A stretch of DNA of 64,000 bases from contig NZ_AUBQ01000018.1 of NCBI RefSeq assembly GCF_000429325.1, positions 51,742 to 115,741 on the forward strand. The letters are read 5' to 3'. Position 1 is the first letter of the stretch. Each line of letters starts with the position of its first letter. The notes beneath the pieces are model-generated. The model worked only from the letters and a program-made list of their open reading frames with translations, was not told the origin of the DNA and did not search any database. This document shows, piece by piece, positions 36,620 through 46,703 of this stretch. The DNA comes from Fundidesulfovibrio putealis DSM 16056. GTDB lineage: Bacteria; Desulfobacterota; Desulfovibrionia; Desulfovibrionales; Desulfovibrionaceae. Both the position numbers and the translations under genes were made by a program.

Positions 36620-37084
36620 TCATTTTTTGAGGCAGCTCTCCACGGCGTTGACGATGGTGGTGTAGCCGGTGCAGCGGCACAGGTTCCCGGCGTGCCCGCG
36701 CCGGATGTCCTCGCGGCTGACGGGCTTTCCGGCGTGCTTCTCCACGAAGGCGGTGGTGGTCATCACAAGACCCGGCGTGCAGTAGCCGCACTGCACAGCC
36801 CCGGCCTCCAGATAGGCCTCCTGCACGGGGGAGAGTTCGTGGCCGCGCGCCTCGCCCTCGATGGTGCGCACGGCCTTGCCGTCGGCCCACACCGCCAGGA
36901 ACAGGCAGGAGTCCACGGGCGTGCCGTCCACAAGAACGGTGCAGGCTCCGCACTCGCCAACCCCGCAGCCCTGCTTGGTTCCGGTGAGGCCCTGCGCGCG
37001 CAGGAAATCCAGAAGCGACATGCCCGGCTCGACCTGGGCGGACTCGAGCTTGCCGTTTATCGTGACTGTTATGGTGTGGCTCAC
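36620..37084 (-). CDS. xdhC: Xanthine dehydrogenase 2Fe-2S subunit
   Basis: 154 residues. The plant-type 2Fe-2S motif [20 protein letters not shown] and the second cluster motif [12 protein letters not shown]...[16 protein letters not shown] carry electrons from the Mo site to FAD. GTG start overlaps the xdhB stop (GTGA). This is the small subunit of a three-part enzyme with the order xdhA-xdhB-xdhC, as in E. coli. Confidence 0.95.
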   Translation of the reverse strand: MSHTITVTINGKLESAQVEPGMSLLDFLRAQGLTGTKQGCGVGECGACTVLVDGTPVDSCLFLAVWADGKAVRTIEGEARGHELSPVQEAYLEAGAVQCGYCTPGLVMTTTAFVEKHAGKPVSREDIRRGHAGNLCRCTGYTTIVNAVESCLKK

Positions 37085-37968
37085 GCGGTGCTCCTTCCGG
37101 GTTGGGCTGAACGGGCAGCGGCCTTGTCGATGGCGCGCGCGGCCAACTCCCTGATGATGTGCAGGCGAAAGTCTGCCGGAGCGCGCCAGGAGGTGCGCGG
37201 CGACACGTCGGCCGCCACGGCGGCCTGGACGGCAGCGATGGTGGCGGCGTCAAGCGGCTGGCCGAACGCGGCGGCCTCGGCTGCCGGACAGCGCACGGGC
37301 GTTGGCGCGGCCACGGAAAAGGCCAGCTTCAGCCACTGGATGCGGTCGTTTTCCAGCAGGATCGAGGCGGCGCAGCCGATGGTGGTGATGTCCATGGCCT
37401 GGCGCATGGCGTACTTGATGCTGGCAGCGCCGAAGGAGCCGGTTGGCGCAGGTGGAACGATGATGCGGGTGAGCACTTCGGCGTGGCCGCGCGCCACTTT
37501 GCCGGGTCCGGTGTGGAAGCCGCGTAGCGGGATGCGACGCGAGCCGTCCGGCCCCTGGAGTTCAAGCTCGGCGTCCAGCACCAGAAGCGGCGGCACGGAG
37601 TCCGCGCACACGGAGCCGTTGCAGATGTTGCCGCCGACGGTGCCGACGTTCCTGATCTGCGGCCCGGCCACCCAGGACGCGCCCTCGGCCAGCACCGGGC
37701 TGTGGCGCTGCACCAGCTCGGACTCGATCACCTGGGTGAAGGTGGCCCCAGCGCCCACGGCCAGGGAGCCGTCCGGCTCCAGGGTGATGGGCGTGAGTTC
37801 GGGCATGGCGTGGATGTCCACCAGATTGGCGTACTCCCGGTGGCCTTCGCGCAGCTTCACCAGGATGTCCGTGCCGCCAGCGATGGGAACGGCGAAGGGG
37901 TCGGCGGCCAAGAGCCGCACGGCCTCGGCCACGCTGTGGGCCTTGTGGTATTTTTCAACCGCGAACAT
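37081..37968 (-). CDS. xdhB: Xanthine dehydrogenase FAD subunit
   Basis: 295 residues. FAD-binding landmarks [16 protein letters not shown] and [35 protein letters not shown], then the CO-dehydrogenase flavoprotein C-terminal domain. It passes electrons to NAD or another carrier. It lies 24 bp after xdhA and is coupled to xdhC by a 4-bp overlap. Confidence 0.95.
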   Translation of the reverse strand: MFAVEKYHKAHSVAEAVRLLAADPFAVPIAGGTDILVKLREGHREYANLVDIHAMPELTPITLEPDGSLAVGAGATFTQVIESELVQRHSPVLAEGASWVAGPQIRNVGTVGGNICNGSVCADSVPPLLVLDAELELQGPDGSRRIPLRGFHTGPGKVARGHAEVLTRIIVPPAPTGSFGAASIKYAMRQAMDITTIGCAASILLENDRIQWLKLAFSVAAPTPVRCPAAEAAAFGQPLDAATIAAVQAAVAADVSPRTSWRAPADFRLHIIRELAARAIDKAAARSAQPGRSTA

Positions 37969-37992
37969 GGCGTCCGCTCCTTGCTTTGAGAA

Positions 37993-40293
37993 TCATAACA
38001 GCCCCGCCGCCTTGAAGTGCTTGAACAGCACCTTGGGGGTCATGGGGATTTCGTCCACGCGCACGCCCGTGGCGTCCCACACGGCGTTCCTGATGGCGGG
38101 CGCGGGCGAGAGAAGCGGCGGCTCGCCCAGGGACTTGCTGCCGAAGGCGGAACTCGGCTCCTGGGTCTGGACGAACAGGGCGCTGAGCTCGGGCATGTCC
38201 AGGCAGGTGGGGACCTTGTAGTCCAGCAGGTTGTTGTTCAGGACCTTGCCGGACCGCTGGTCCACCAGGATCTCCTCGCTGAGCGCCCAGCCCACGCCCA
38301 TGGCCAGCCCGCCGTGCACCTGCCCTTCGGCCAGCTTGGGGTTCATGAGAACGCCCGCGTCGTGCACGTTCAGGATGTCCACCACGCGCGCCCGGCACAA
38401 GGGCACGTCCACCTCGACCTCCACAAAGGTGCAGCCAAAGGACGGCGGGTTGGCCGTGACCTTGTGGGAGCACTCGCCGAAGAGCTGGGCTCCCCGGTCC
38501 TTGTGGTAGAAGGCGTCCATGGACACCTCCTCCAGGCTGGCCAGGGCCTCGTCGCCGCAGACCACAACGGCGTCGCGGACGTCCAGCGTGGCCGCGTCGC
38601 GCCCGGTCATGGCTGCGGCGTGCGCCAGGATGCGCTCGCGCAGCTGCTCTGCCGCGCCCTTGACCGCCGGGGCGCAAGTGAAGGTCTGACGGGAGGCGTA
38701 AGCCCCCGGATCGAACGGGGTCAGGTCGGTGTCCTGGGTGGAGACCACGTTCACGTGGCTCATGGGGATGCCCAGCACGTGCGCGGCCATCTGGGCGAAC
38801 ACCGTGTCCGACCCCTGGCCGATCTCCGTGGCCCCGACCATCAGCTGAACCGTGCCGTCCTGGTTCATGATGAGGCGCGCCCCGCCAAGCTCCGTGGACA
38901 CGGGATACACGCCGGTGTTGAAGCTGAAGTTGGCCACGCCCAGGCCCCGGCGAAGCGGCCCGCCAGCGGCGTTATGGGCATCGATGGCGGCGCGGCGGCG
39001 CTCCCAGCCGAAGGCGTCGCGCCCGGTGCGCAGGCACTCCGAGATGCCGTGGGTGGTGATGACCCGCTTGTTCAGGGGGTTGGTCTCGCCGGGCAGGCCG
39101 ACGTTTGCGAGCCGCAATTCCACCGGGTCCATGCCGAGCTCGCGGGCTGCCTGCTCCACCAGACAGTCCAGGGCGAAGTGCACCTGGGGCGAGCCGTAGC
39201 CGCGCATGGCTCCGGCCACCGGCAGGTTGGTGTACACGGTGGAGGCCGCGAACTCGAAGGCTGCGCGCGGGTAGAGCGAGGGGCACTTCGCGCCCCCGGC
39301 GGAGGCGATGGAGTGGCCGTGGGAGGCGTAGGCTCCGCTGTTGGAAAAGGCTTCCAGGCTGATGGCCGTGATGCGGCCCTCGCGCGTGACGCCGAGCTTG
39401 CCGGTGATGTCGAAGGCGTGGCGGGTGCGCGTGGCCAGCATGCACTCCTCGCGGGTGAGCTCCAGCTTCACGGGCAGGCCGCCCAGCTTCCAGGTGAGAA
39501 AGGCCACCATGGGCTCCAGCACCACGTCCTGCTTGGCCCCGAACCCGCCGCCCACGCAGGGCTTCACCACGCGCACGCGGCTCCAGGGGATGGAGAGGGC
39601 CTGGCCCACCACGCGGCGGCAGATGTGCGGAATCTGGGTGGAGGACACGATGGTGATGCGCTTGTCGTCCTCCATGTAGGCGTAGGCCACGTGGTTTTCC
39701 AGGTGGCAGTGCTGCACGATGGGGGTGTGGTAGCTGCCCGACACCGTGACGTCCGCCTGGGCCAGCAGTTCCTGGGGATCGGAAACAGATGCGCCTGGAG
39801 GAGCGCAGGCGAAGCGGTGGCTTTTCAGCAGGTTGCCGCCGGGGTGCAGTTTGGGCGCGCCCTCGGCCAGGGCTGCCTGGGGCGTGGTGACCACAGGGAG
39901 TTCCTCGTAGTCCACCTCCACCAGCCGCACGGCCTGTTCGGCGGTGAGCTCGTCTCGGGCCACCACCACGGCCACCTCGTCGCCGTGGTAGCGCACGTGC
40001 CCGGTAAGGAGCACCCGGTCGGCCACGTCGCGGTGGCCGGGGTCCAGGTGCCAGGGGTGCCCCGCCGTGGGGAACAGCACGTCCGGCACGTCCTGAAAGG
40101 TGAAGACCGCGTCCACGCCGGGCAGGGCCAGGGCCTTGGACGTGTCGATGCGCGTGACGCGCCCGTGGGCGATGGGCGAGCGCACGTACTTGGCCCAGCG
40201 CATGCCGGGCAGGGTCAGGTCGCCGGTATAGCGGGCGCGCCCCGTCACTTTCGACGGGCCGTCCACGCGTCTTACGGAGTCGCCGATGGCCAC
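37993..40293 (-). CDS. xdhA: Xanthine dehydrogenase molybdenum-binding subunit
   Basis: 766 residues from GTG 40293, which has a strong GGAGGAGGG site. It tracks E. coli XdhA closely: VDGPSKVTGRARYTGDLTLPGMRWAKYVRSPIAHG, FVGGGFGAKQ-type loop (CVGGGFGAKQDVVLEP), MRGYGSPQVHFA, ATEIGQGSDTVFAQM, and the catalytic Glu region FGSKSLGEPPLL. It hydroxylates xanthine or hypoxanthine. It overlaps the yqeB gene end by 22 bp, which fits tight co-expression with its maturation factor. Confidence 0.95.
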   Translation of the reverse strand: MAIGDSVRRVDGPSKVTGRARYTGDLTLPGMRWAKYVRSPIAHGRVTRIDTSKALALPGVDAVFTFQDVPDVLFPTAGHPWHLDPGHRDVADRVLLTGHVRYHGDEVAVVVARDELTAEQAVRLVEVDYEELPVVTTPQAALAEGAPKLHPGGNLLKSHRFACAPPGASVSDPQELLAQADVTVSGSYHTPIVQHCHLENHVAYAYMEDDKRITIVSSTQIPHICRRVVGQALSIPWSRVRVVKPCVGGGFGAKQDVVLEPMVAFLTWKLGGLPVKLELTREECMLATRTRHAFDITGKLGVTREGRITAISLEAFSNSGAYASHGHSIASAGGAKCPSLYPRAAFEFAASTVYTNLPVAGAMRGYGSPQVHFALDCLVEQAARELGMDPVELRLANVGLPGETNPLNKRVITTHGISECLRTGRDAFGWERRRAAIDAHNAAGGPLRRGLGVANFSFNTGVYPVSTELGGARLIMNQDGTVQLMVGATEIGQGSDTVFAQMAAHVLGIPMSHVNVVSTQDTDLTPFDPGAYASRQTFTCAPAVKGAAEQLRERILAHAAAMTGRDAATLDVRDAVVVCGDEALASLEEVSMDAFYHKDRGAQLFGECSHKVTANPPSFGCTFVEVEVDVPLCRARVVDILNVHDAGVLMNPKLAEGQVHGGLAMGVGWALSEEILVDQRSGKVLNNNLLDYKVPTCLDMPELSALFVQTQEPSSAFGSKSLGEPPLLSPAPAIRNAVWDATGVRVDEIPMTPKVLFKHFKAAGLL

Positions 40294-41126
40294 GGGGCTC
40301 CCTCCTCCCGCCCGCACTCGCCGGGGCCGGTGTTGTATCGTTCCAGAATCGCCTCCAGCACGCCGCCGCCGATGGCCAGGGCCTTGTCGGAGACGCGTGC
40401 GCAGTCCACGGCGTGGCCGCGCGGGTCCACGTCGCCCAGCTTCATGCCCTTGGTCACCTTGACATTGTGGGGCAGAAGGCCGCGCAGCACGCCGGAAATC
40501 TGAGAAATAACGGGATCTTCACCCACCATGCCCACGGACTGCCCGGCGCTCACCATGTGGCCAATGTCCAGGCTGGTTGTGAATATGCCGTCCGCCGGAG
40601 CGCGCAGCACCCGCTCGGACGCGTAGCCCATCACGGATGCGGGAACCCCGGTGTTGGGCTGGGCCGCGCCCGAGGCGATCACCCGCCCAAGGCCCATGCC
40701 GCGATGGGTCTCCACCACGCGGTGGACGTCCTGCCCGGCGGTGAAGCCCGGCCCCAGGCCGATCACCAGCGGCGCGTCATGGATGGTCGTCCCCAGGTTG
40801 CGCTTGGCAATGACCGCGTCCACCAGCACGTCGGGCCTGAGCAACCCCAGCGCGCGGTTCTGCGGGTCCACCAGCACGGGGATGCGCCCCTTTGATTGGA
40901 TCACTTCCACGTCGGCGGGAATTTCCGCCAGTTGGGCCGTGACGCCCTCCACCGTGTGTTCACGAAGACGCACGGCCTCGCAGAAGGAGGCACGGCGGCG
41001 CACGGCCACGGGGTTTTCGCGTTCAAGCATCGCAAGCCGGGTGAACCCGGAACGGTACAGGCGAAGGGCCACGCCCGTGGCCAGATCGCCCGCGCCCCGG
41101 ATGACGATGCGCAGACTGCTTAACAT
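40272..41126 (-). CDS. yqeB: YqeB / EF2563 family Se-Mo hydroxylase maturation protein
   Basis: 284 residues. It opens with a nucleotide-binding loop (LRIVIRGAGDLATGVALRLYRSGF), then ERENPVAVRRRASFCEAV, VLVDAVIAKRNLGTTIHDAPLVIGLGPGFTAG and PADGIFTTSLDIGHMV. This is the EF2563-type family found only with selenium-dependent molybdenum hydroxylases, presumed to insert or protect the selenium-modified cofactor. The start lies inside the end of ygfK (7-bp overlap). E. coli YqeB is considerably longer. Confidence 0.9.
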   Translation of the reverse strand: MLSSLRIVIRGAGDLATGVALRLYRSGFTRLAMLERENPVAVRRRASFCEAVRLREHTVEGVTAQLAEIPADVEVIQSKGRIPVLVDPQNRALGLLRPDVLVDAVIAKRNLGTTIHDAPLVIGLGPGFTAGQDVHRVVETHRGMGLGRVIASGAAQPNTGVPASVMGYASERVLRAPADGIFTTSLDIGHMVSAGQSVGMVGEDPVISQISGVLRGLLPHNVKVTKGMKLGDVDPRGHAVDCARVSDKALAIGGGVLEAILERYNTGPGECGREEGAPWPSATP

Positions 41127-43876
41127 GAAGGTTCCGATAAAATGGGATGGATCGTAAGCGCGAGAGCATACAACATGGCGGCCTGGGCCGCCAGTGCCAG
41201 TTCGGCCTGGGCGACGCCGGTCGCGAGCGCCACGGAGGCAGCTTCCAGGGTCTTGGCGTCCAGAAGCGCCGTGAATACCGGCGTTTTCACCTTCAGGACC
41301 GCGCGCCCGCCGAAAAACGTGGAGGTCACGGACATGGCCGAGCCCTGGATCACGGCCTCCATGCTCCAGGGCTCGCGAAACCAGGCCCCCTCCCCTGCGG
41401 CCTCGAAGCTCTCGCGGGAGAGGTGCAGGCGCGGCTTGTGGCGATAGGGCGCGCCGGAGGTGGGGCAGAACACGGCGCAGTTGCCGCACTCGTTGCAGAA
41501 GTCCGCCACGTTCACCACCTGGACGCGCTGGGCCACGGGGACGCTGCCCAGCGTCTCCACGGCGACGGCTTCGCCACGGCGCACCGCCCGCTGGACCGGG
41601 TAGGACAACGGCCAGGAGTCCTGCCGGCGCACGGCGATGTTGGCCCTGTTGGGGCAGACAGTGACGCAGATGGAGCAGACCTGGTCGCAACGCAGGCAGC
41701 GCGCGGCCTCGCGGCTGGCGTCCACGGGGGTGTCCACCTGCTGCGGTCCTGGACGGCGGGTGGCCTTCTCACGGGCCAGATCCTGGAAGTCCAGAGCATC
41801 CGGGAGCCCCGAGTGCTGCGCCTGAAAAACATCGACCGATGGGATTGAACCTGTCACCAGTGCGGCTTGCCCCGTCTGGGACATCTGGCCCATCTGGGAC
41901 ATCACGGGTTTGTGCGCCTTGAGGTACGCCAGGGCAACTGCCCTGCCCCGCCCCACGGCGGCGGCCAGCACGCCCGGACCTGTATCAGTCCCGCCGGTGC
42001 AATCCAGCGCGTCGCCAGGAATGTCACCAGGAGCATTGCCCTCCAGCTGCCGGACGCCAGAGGCCAGAATGGCCGCCACGTCGCGTTTGCCTGCCGGGGA
42101 ATCCAGCAGCTTGGCCTGACTCTTCGGGCAGGGGCCGTACACATCCACGCCGGTGCCGGATCGGGCCAGAAAGTACGCGCAAGCAAGGCCCGCGAGGCCC
42201 GAGCCGCGCACGGTGACGCGCCCGAAACCATGCTCTATCTCTCCGGCTTGTCGGGCAGCAGCAACCGCCCTCTCCTCCGAAAGTGCCTGGGCCGTGGCAA
42301 GGCCCGGATCTGAAGCGTTTGGCGCGGGGGGAACCCCCGCCTGCGCAGCCACGCGCTTCACTTCCCGGATGCGCACCGGACGGTCCAAATGGATGCGGTT
42401 GCAGCGGGGCTGGCAGAGGCGGTCGCAGAACGCGCCCAGCAGATTCGGGAAGGGGTTCGTGGCCAGGATCACGGCCAGGGAGTCCTCGAAGCGCCCCTGC
42501 GCGGCCATCCGCAGATAGCCCGGAATATCCTGCCCTGCGCCGCAGGCTTCCATGCAGGGCGCTGCTGCGCAGTCGAAGGACGTCAGATCCCGTGCGCCCT
42601 TGATGGACGGGTACGGGTGGGCGTCCTTTCTGTAGCGCGGGTCGTCGGCGGCCTGTAACGCGTACTCGGAAACATCCAGCTTTGGCGCGCTGCGCATGGC
42701 CTCCACGCACTGGCGCAGGCGGCCGTAGCCTCCGGGTTTCAGCAGATCGGTGCATACCGTGACGGGGCTCAAGCCCGCACCAAGCACCGCGCCCGCGTTG
42801 AAAGCGTCCACGCCCGCGCAGAACGATATGTCCAGGCCGCCGCCAAACTGCTCGCGCAACTTCGCGGCCAGGGCGATGCTCACCGGATGCAGGGCGCGCC
42901 CGGACAGATAGAGCATCTTCTCGCCAGCGGGCAGATTCCCGGCGTTGACCACCTCCAGGGTGTTGGTGAGCTTCACTCCGAAATGCGCGCCGCTCTTTTT
43001 TGCCGCCTCCTGAAGCGAACTGACAAGCTCCACGGCCTCGGCGAACTTGAGGTCGTGCCCGAAGGCCTCGTCCGGGATGGTCACCGGGTAGCCGAGGCGA
43101 GAATGCACCAGGGCGCGCACCGCGTCAGACCCCAGCAGTGTGGGGTTGAGCTTCACGCAGGTGTGCATGCGCCGCTCTTCCAGGAAGTGCCGGGCGATGC
43201 GCTCTATCTCGTCCGGGGGGCAGCCGTGCATGGTGGACAGGGTGAGGTTGTCGGACACGAAATCCGGCAGCGTGAGCGTTTCCAGCCTGGGATAGAGGGG
43301 CATGAGACTCTGGCGCAGCGTTTCGACCTCTTCCGGGCAGGAGGCCATGCGGTCCAGGAAGCGGCGCATGGCGGGGCTTTTCAGGCCCTCCAGGTTGTAG
43401 CCCGCGCTCATGTTCAGGATGAAACCCGGTCCGGAGGCGGCATCATTGACCGCATGCCCCAGGGCGTCTCGCAGCACGCACAACAGGACCATGGCCGCCA
43501 GATACTGGCCGAAGGACTCCTCCAGTTTCAGCTCCTGGGACCACTCGCAGTTGTAGCCCTCGTCACGGGCCTCGATGCACGGCTTGGTGACGCTGAGTTC
43601 GTCCAGCACCTGCACGGTTTTCAGTTCGATGAAGCGCGCTCCGCACAGCCACGCGGCCACGATGTTCTGGGCCATCTGGGAGTGCGGCCCGGCGGCCACG
43701 CCAAGCGGCGTCTCCAGAAGCCTGCCGAAGCGGCTGGTGCGGAACGGATCGGCGGAGCTTGGCGTGAAAAACAGGCTGCGGGCGATGCCGAATATCTCGC
43801 CGCGCGAGAGGTCGTCCAGCATCCAGCCCAGGAGCGTTGCGGCTGATGCGGGAAAGAAGGCGTCGGATTTCTTCAT
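41120..43876 (-). CDS. ygfK: YgfK-type multi-domain Fe-S flavoprotein (putative selenate reductase subunit)
   Basis: 918 residues. N-terminal ~400: dihydroorotate-dehydrogenase-like barrel (RLLETPLGVAAGPHSQMAQN). Middle: GltD-type 4Fe-4S region (CMEACGAGQDIPGYLRMAAQG, LLGAFCDRLCQPRCNRIHL). Then a GxGxxG flavin motif VRGSGLAGLACAYFLARSG, and two C-terminal cluster motifs (CLRCDQVCSICVTVCP, CNECGNCAVFCP). The part between the flavin motif and the last clusters is only ~110 residues, so the second nucleotide-binding half seems reduced; E. coli YgfK is about 110 residues longer. It is needed for anaerobic urate breakdown in gut bacteria (known). ATGA overlap with the hydantoinase gene. Confidence 0.92.
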   Translation of the reverse strand: MKKSDAFFPASAATLLGWMLDDLSRGEIFGIARSLFFTPSSADPFRTSRFGRLLETPLGVAAGPHSQMAQNIVAAWLCGARFIELKTVQVLDELSVTKPCIEARDEGYNCEWSQELKLEESFGQYLAAMVLLCVLRDALGHAVNDAASGPGFILNMSAGYNLEGLKSPAMRRFLDRMASCPEEVETLRQSLMPLYPRLETLTLPDFVSDNLTLSTMHGCPPDEIERIARHFLEERRMHTCVKLNPTLLGSDAVRALVHSRLGYPVTIPDEAFGHDLKFAEAVELVSSLQEAAKKSGAHFGVKLTNTLEVVNAGNLPAGEKMLYLSGRALHPVSIALAAKLREQFGGGLDISFCAGVDAFNAGAVLGAGLSPVTVCTDLLKPGGYGRLRQCVEAMRSAPKLDVSEYALQAADDPRYRKDAHPYPSIKGARDLTSFDCAAAPCMEACGAGQDIPGYLRMAAQGRFEDSLAVILATNPFPNLLGAFCDRLCQPRCNRIHLDRPVRIREVKRVAAQAGVPPAPNASDPGLATAQALSEERAVAAARQAGEIEHGFGRVTVRGSGLAGLACAYFLARSGTGVDVYGPCPKSQAKLLDSPAGKRDVAAILASGVRQLEGNAPGDIPGDALDCTGGTDTGPGVLAAAVGRGRAVALAYLKAHKPVMSQMGQMSQTGQAALVTGSIPSVDVFQAQHSGLPDALDFQDLAREKATRRPGPQQVDTPVDASREAARCLRCDQVCSICVTVCPNRANIAVRRQDSWPLSYPVQRAVRRGEAVAVETLGSVPVAQRVQVVNVADFCNECGNCAVFCPTSGAPYRHKPRLHLSRESFEAAGEGAWFREPWSMEAVIQGSAMSVTSTFFGGRAVLKVKTPVFTALLDAKTLEAASVALATGVAQAELALAAQAAMLYALALTIHPILSEPSC

Positions 43877-45240
43877 GATGTCTCCACGATGCGATGCACG
43901 AACCGGCCCCAGCCCGGCTCTCCTGCGAACTCGCCGTCCTGAACCACGGCCCGCCCGCGAGACAGCACATGGCGCGGCCAGCCGCGAACGGCCATGCCCT
44001 CGAAGGGGGTGTAGTCCACGCGTTGATTAAGCGTGGCAGCGCTGATCACGCGCTCGGCCTGCGGGTCCAGCACGGTCATGTCGGCGTCGAACCCCGGTTC
44101 CAGGCGGCCCTTGCGCGTTAAGCCCATGACGTAAGCCGGGGCGGTGCAGCACACCTCCACGAAACGCTCAAGCGAGATGCGCCCGGCCAGGACGCCGTAG
44201 GTATAGAGCAGCGGCAAACGGGTCTGGACGCCGGGGATGCCGCCGGGGCAATCGAATACTGACGACGTACCCAGGCGGCGCTTGTCCGCCAGGGAGAAAG
44301 CGCAGTGGTCGGTTGCGGCCACGGATATCGAGCCGCCTTGCAGGCCGCGCCACAAGGCCTCCCGGTCCGCTTCGCGGCGAAGCGGCGGGGCCATGATATA
44401 CGCCAGCCCGTCCGGTTCTTGATAGCGCGTTTCGTCCAGCAGCAGGTACTGCGGGCAGGTTTCGGCGATGACCTTCACACCCTCGGCCTGGGCTTCTTGC
44501 ACGACGCTAAGGCCTGCCGCACTGGACAGGTGCACCACGTAGAGCGTGGCCCCTGCCGCACGGGCCAGGGCGACGGCTTGCCGCACAGCCAGGGCCTCGG
44601 CGTAGTCCGGGCGCGAGCGGGCGTGGCTCATGGGGTCATGAGGGGCACTGGCGCGATATCGGGCGGCCAGCCAACTGACCAGGGCGTGGTCCTCGCAATG
44701 CACGGCCACCAGCACAGGCAGCGGCGAGGACGCGGCCCCGTCCATGAGCGACAGCAGGGGCTCCTCGCCAAGGCGTCCGCCGTAGGTGGTGTAGGCCTTG
44801 ATGGACGGACACCCGGCGCGGGCCAGTTCCTCCAAACCGTCGAAATGCCCGTCTCCCTGGGCCACGCCGTGCAGGCCGTAGTCCACGCAGCAGCGCCCGT
44901 CGGCCAGTTTCTTGAAGGCCTCTACCTGGTGCAGCAGGCCACACCCAGCCGGGCCGAAACCCGGATGCTCCACGATGCAAGTGACGCCGCCCATGGCAGC
45001 GGCTTTCGTGCCGTGATAAAAGTCATCGGCAACCTGCGCGAAACCAACATCCAGGCCGAAGTGCGTGTGGACGTCCACCCCGCCGGGGATCACCAGCAGG
45101 CCCGAGGCGTCCAGGACCTGCGCGCCATCGCGCGCCAGATTCTCGCCCACCTGAAGGATGACGCCGCCTTCGGCCAGCACGTCGGCCCGGAAGCTGCCGG
45201 TCGCCGTGGCCACCGTGCCTCCGGCCACAAGGATTCGCAT
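43873..45240 (-). CDS. hydA: Hydantoinase/dihydropyrimidinase-type cyclic amidohydrolase
   Basis: 455 residues from ATG 45240. Metal-site residues are in order: VDVHTHFG, the Lys in CPSIKAYTTYGG, VAVHCEDHA, LYVVHLSSAAG and VAATDHCAFSLADK; the C-terminus has VDYTPFEGMAVRGWP. It hydrolyses five- or six-membered cyclic amides, here probably an opened purine intermediate. It corresponds to hyuA/ygeZ of the E. coli cluster. A start at 45258 is also possible. ygfK follows with a 4-bp overlap; a hairpin repeat separates it from ssnA. Confidence 0.92.
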   Translation of the reverse strand: MRILVAGGTVATATGSFRADVLAEGGVILQVGENLARDGAQVLDASGLLVIPGGVDVHTHFGLDVGFAQVADDFYHGTKAAAMGGVTCIVEHPGFGPAGCGLLHQVEAFKKLADGRCCVDYGLHGVAQGDGHFDGLEELARAGCPSIKAYTTYGGRLGEEPLLSLMDGAASSPLPVLVAVHCEDHALVSWLAARYRASAPHDPMSHARSRPDYAEALAVRQAVALARAAGATLYVVHLSSAAGLSVVQEAQAEGVKVIAETCPQYLLLDETRYQEPDGLAYIMAPPLRREADREALWRGLQGGSISVAATDHCAFSLADKRRLGTSSVFDCPGGIPGVQTRLPLLYTYGVLAGRISLERFVEVCCTAPAYVMGLTRKGRLEPGFDADMTVLDPQAERVISAATLNQRVDYTPFEGMAVRGWPRHVLSRGRAVVQDGEFAGEPGWGRFVHRIVETS

Positions 45241-45344
45241 TGAGTTGTCCGGCCTCATGATACTATCAAGTCTCTTTGTTTGGCGGGGAGTTCACCGAAA
45301 ATACCGCCTCGCGAGCATATCCGAACAAGCCCCGGCGAACCAAT

Positions 45345-45384
45345 AGGGGATTCCAAAGGGACTCGTCCCTTTGGCCGCCGGAGA
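45345..45384 (-). repeat. GC-rich hairpin repeat, short form (copy H2)
   Basis: In ssnA direction: CTCCGGCGGCC, AAAGGGACGAGTCCCTTT, GGAATCCCCT; it follows the ssnA stop by ~50 bp inside the long operon. Same form as 18988-19028. Confidence 0.7.
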
Positions 45385-45434
45385 CTTCCCGCACGACCCA
45401 CCCAACGCTCACCCCACACCCGTCGACAAATACT

Positions 45435-46703
45435 CTACCTCTTCTCCAACTCCGCCCACAGCCTGCGGGCCTGTTCGCGGGCCTGGGCCAGGATTTCGGC
45501 CTCGTCCACGCTGACCAGCCTGCCCTCCTCCACGATCACTTTCCCTTGCGCAATGACCGTTCGCACATGGCGCGAATCCAGGCCGTACACGAAGTGGCCG
45601 GGAAAGTTGGCCTGGGTCACGTCTGTCGGGCTGTCGTAGTCGAACACCACCAGGTTGTTGCCGGTGTCGCCCGGCGCGCCGGTCCCGGCGATCAGCGCGT
45701 GCACGGCCCGGAACCTGCGATAGGCCTGGAGCGGCGATATGCCCTCCAGCGCCTGCCCGGCCAGATAGGCCGCCTGGGCGGAGCGCAGCATGTCCGAGTG
45801 CATGCCGTCGGTGCCGAGCATCACCCGCATGCCAAATCCCGCATAGCCCGTGAGCCCCACTGCGTTATTCTGGTTGCTCTCGATGTTCTGGACCACCCAG
45901 GCCTGGGAATCCCGCACCAGTTCGCGCTCTGATTCGTCCAGGTGGACGCAGTGGGCCAGGATGGAACGCGGAAGATCAAGCGCCCCGGCGTCGTGCAGAC
46001 GCTCAACCACGCGTTTGCCGTAGGTCTCCAGGCAGTGGCGCTGGTCCGCCGCATCCTCCGCCACGTGGATGTGGATGCCCGCCCCGTGCTTGCGGGCCAG
46101 ATCCACGGCGCGGCCCAGCAGGTCGTCGTCCACGGTGAAGGAGGCGTGCAAGCCCACGTGCCCCTTGCGCCCGGCGGACAGATAGGCGTCGGTCTCGGCC
46201 AGCCCGGCTTCCTTCACTGCATCGCCGTCGCGGCAGCTCATCTCGTAGCAGAGCAGATGCCCGACACCCACGCGCTCGAAGGCGGCGGCGATGGTCTTGA
46301 GACTGCCTTCCACGAAGTTGGGCGAGGCGTGATGGTCGATGACGAAGGTCACGCCCGCTTTGGCGCAGGCCATGGCCGCTGCCAGGGCCGAGGCCTCCAC
46401 CATGTCGCGGTCCAGGCACTTGTCGAGGCGCCACCAGATGTTTTCCAGTATCTCCACAAAGTTCGTGGGCGTCTTGGGCGCTGGCGGCATGCCGCGCGCC
46501 AGGGCCGAATAGATGTGGTGATGCCCGCAGGCGAAGGAGCGGGTCACCAGACGCCCGGCGCAGTCGAAGGTCGGTTTGTTCGGCGGGATGGCGGCCACGG
46601 GGGTGGCGTTGCCGAAGGGGCCCTGGTCCACGGCCAGATGGGTGGAGGTCAGGGCGAAGCTGGCGGGATCGAGCCAGGTGGCGTCTTTCAGGTACAGGGT
46701 CAC
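45435..46703 (-). CDS. ssnA: SsnA-type aminohydrolase
   Basis: 422 residues. A TRZ/ATZ-type metal-dependent aminohydrolase: metal ligands in SFACGHHHIYSALARGMP, TFVIDHHASPNFVEGS, HIHVAEDAADQRHC and VMLGTDGMHSDML. SsnA belongs to the core of the selenium/purine cluster and probably deaminates a purine-derived ring such as guanine or an opened product (family inference). The GTG start overlaps the xdhD stop (GTGA), so it is coupled to the preceding gene. Confidence 0.93.
   Translation of the reverse strand: MTLYLKDATWLDPASFALTSTHLAVDQGPFGNATPVAAIPPNKPTFDCAGRLVTRSFACGHHHIYSALARGMPPAPKTPTNFVEILENIWWRLDKCLDRDMVEASALAAAMACAKAGVTFVIDHHASPNFVEGSLKTIAAAFERVGVGHLLCYEMSCRDGDAVKEAGLAETDAYLSAGRKGHVGLHASFTVDDDLLGRAVDLARKHGAGIHIHVAEDAADQRHCLETYGKRVVERLHDAGALDLPRSILAHCVHLDESERELVRDSQAWVVQNIESNQNNAVGLTGYAGFGMRVMLGTDGMHSDMLRSAQAAYLAGQALEGISPLQAYRRFRAVHALIAGTGAPGDTGNNLVVFDYDSPTDVTQANFPGHFVYGLDSRHVRTVIAQGKVIVEEGRLVSVDEAEILAQAREQARRLWAELEKR

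Noticed and set aside
38017..40503. Long open frames opposite xdhA and other genes (also 23178-25082, 15497-16843, 50919-53807)
   Set aside because: They are antisense shadows of high-GC genes, rich in Gly/His/Val/Arg, with no family pattern, while the opposite strand shows clear motifs.
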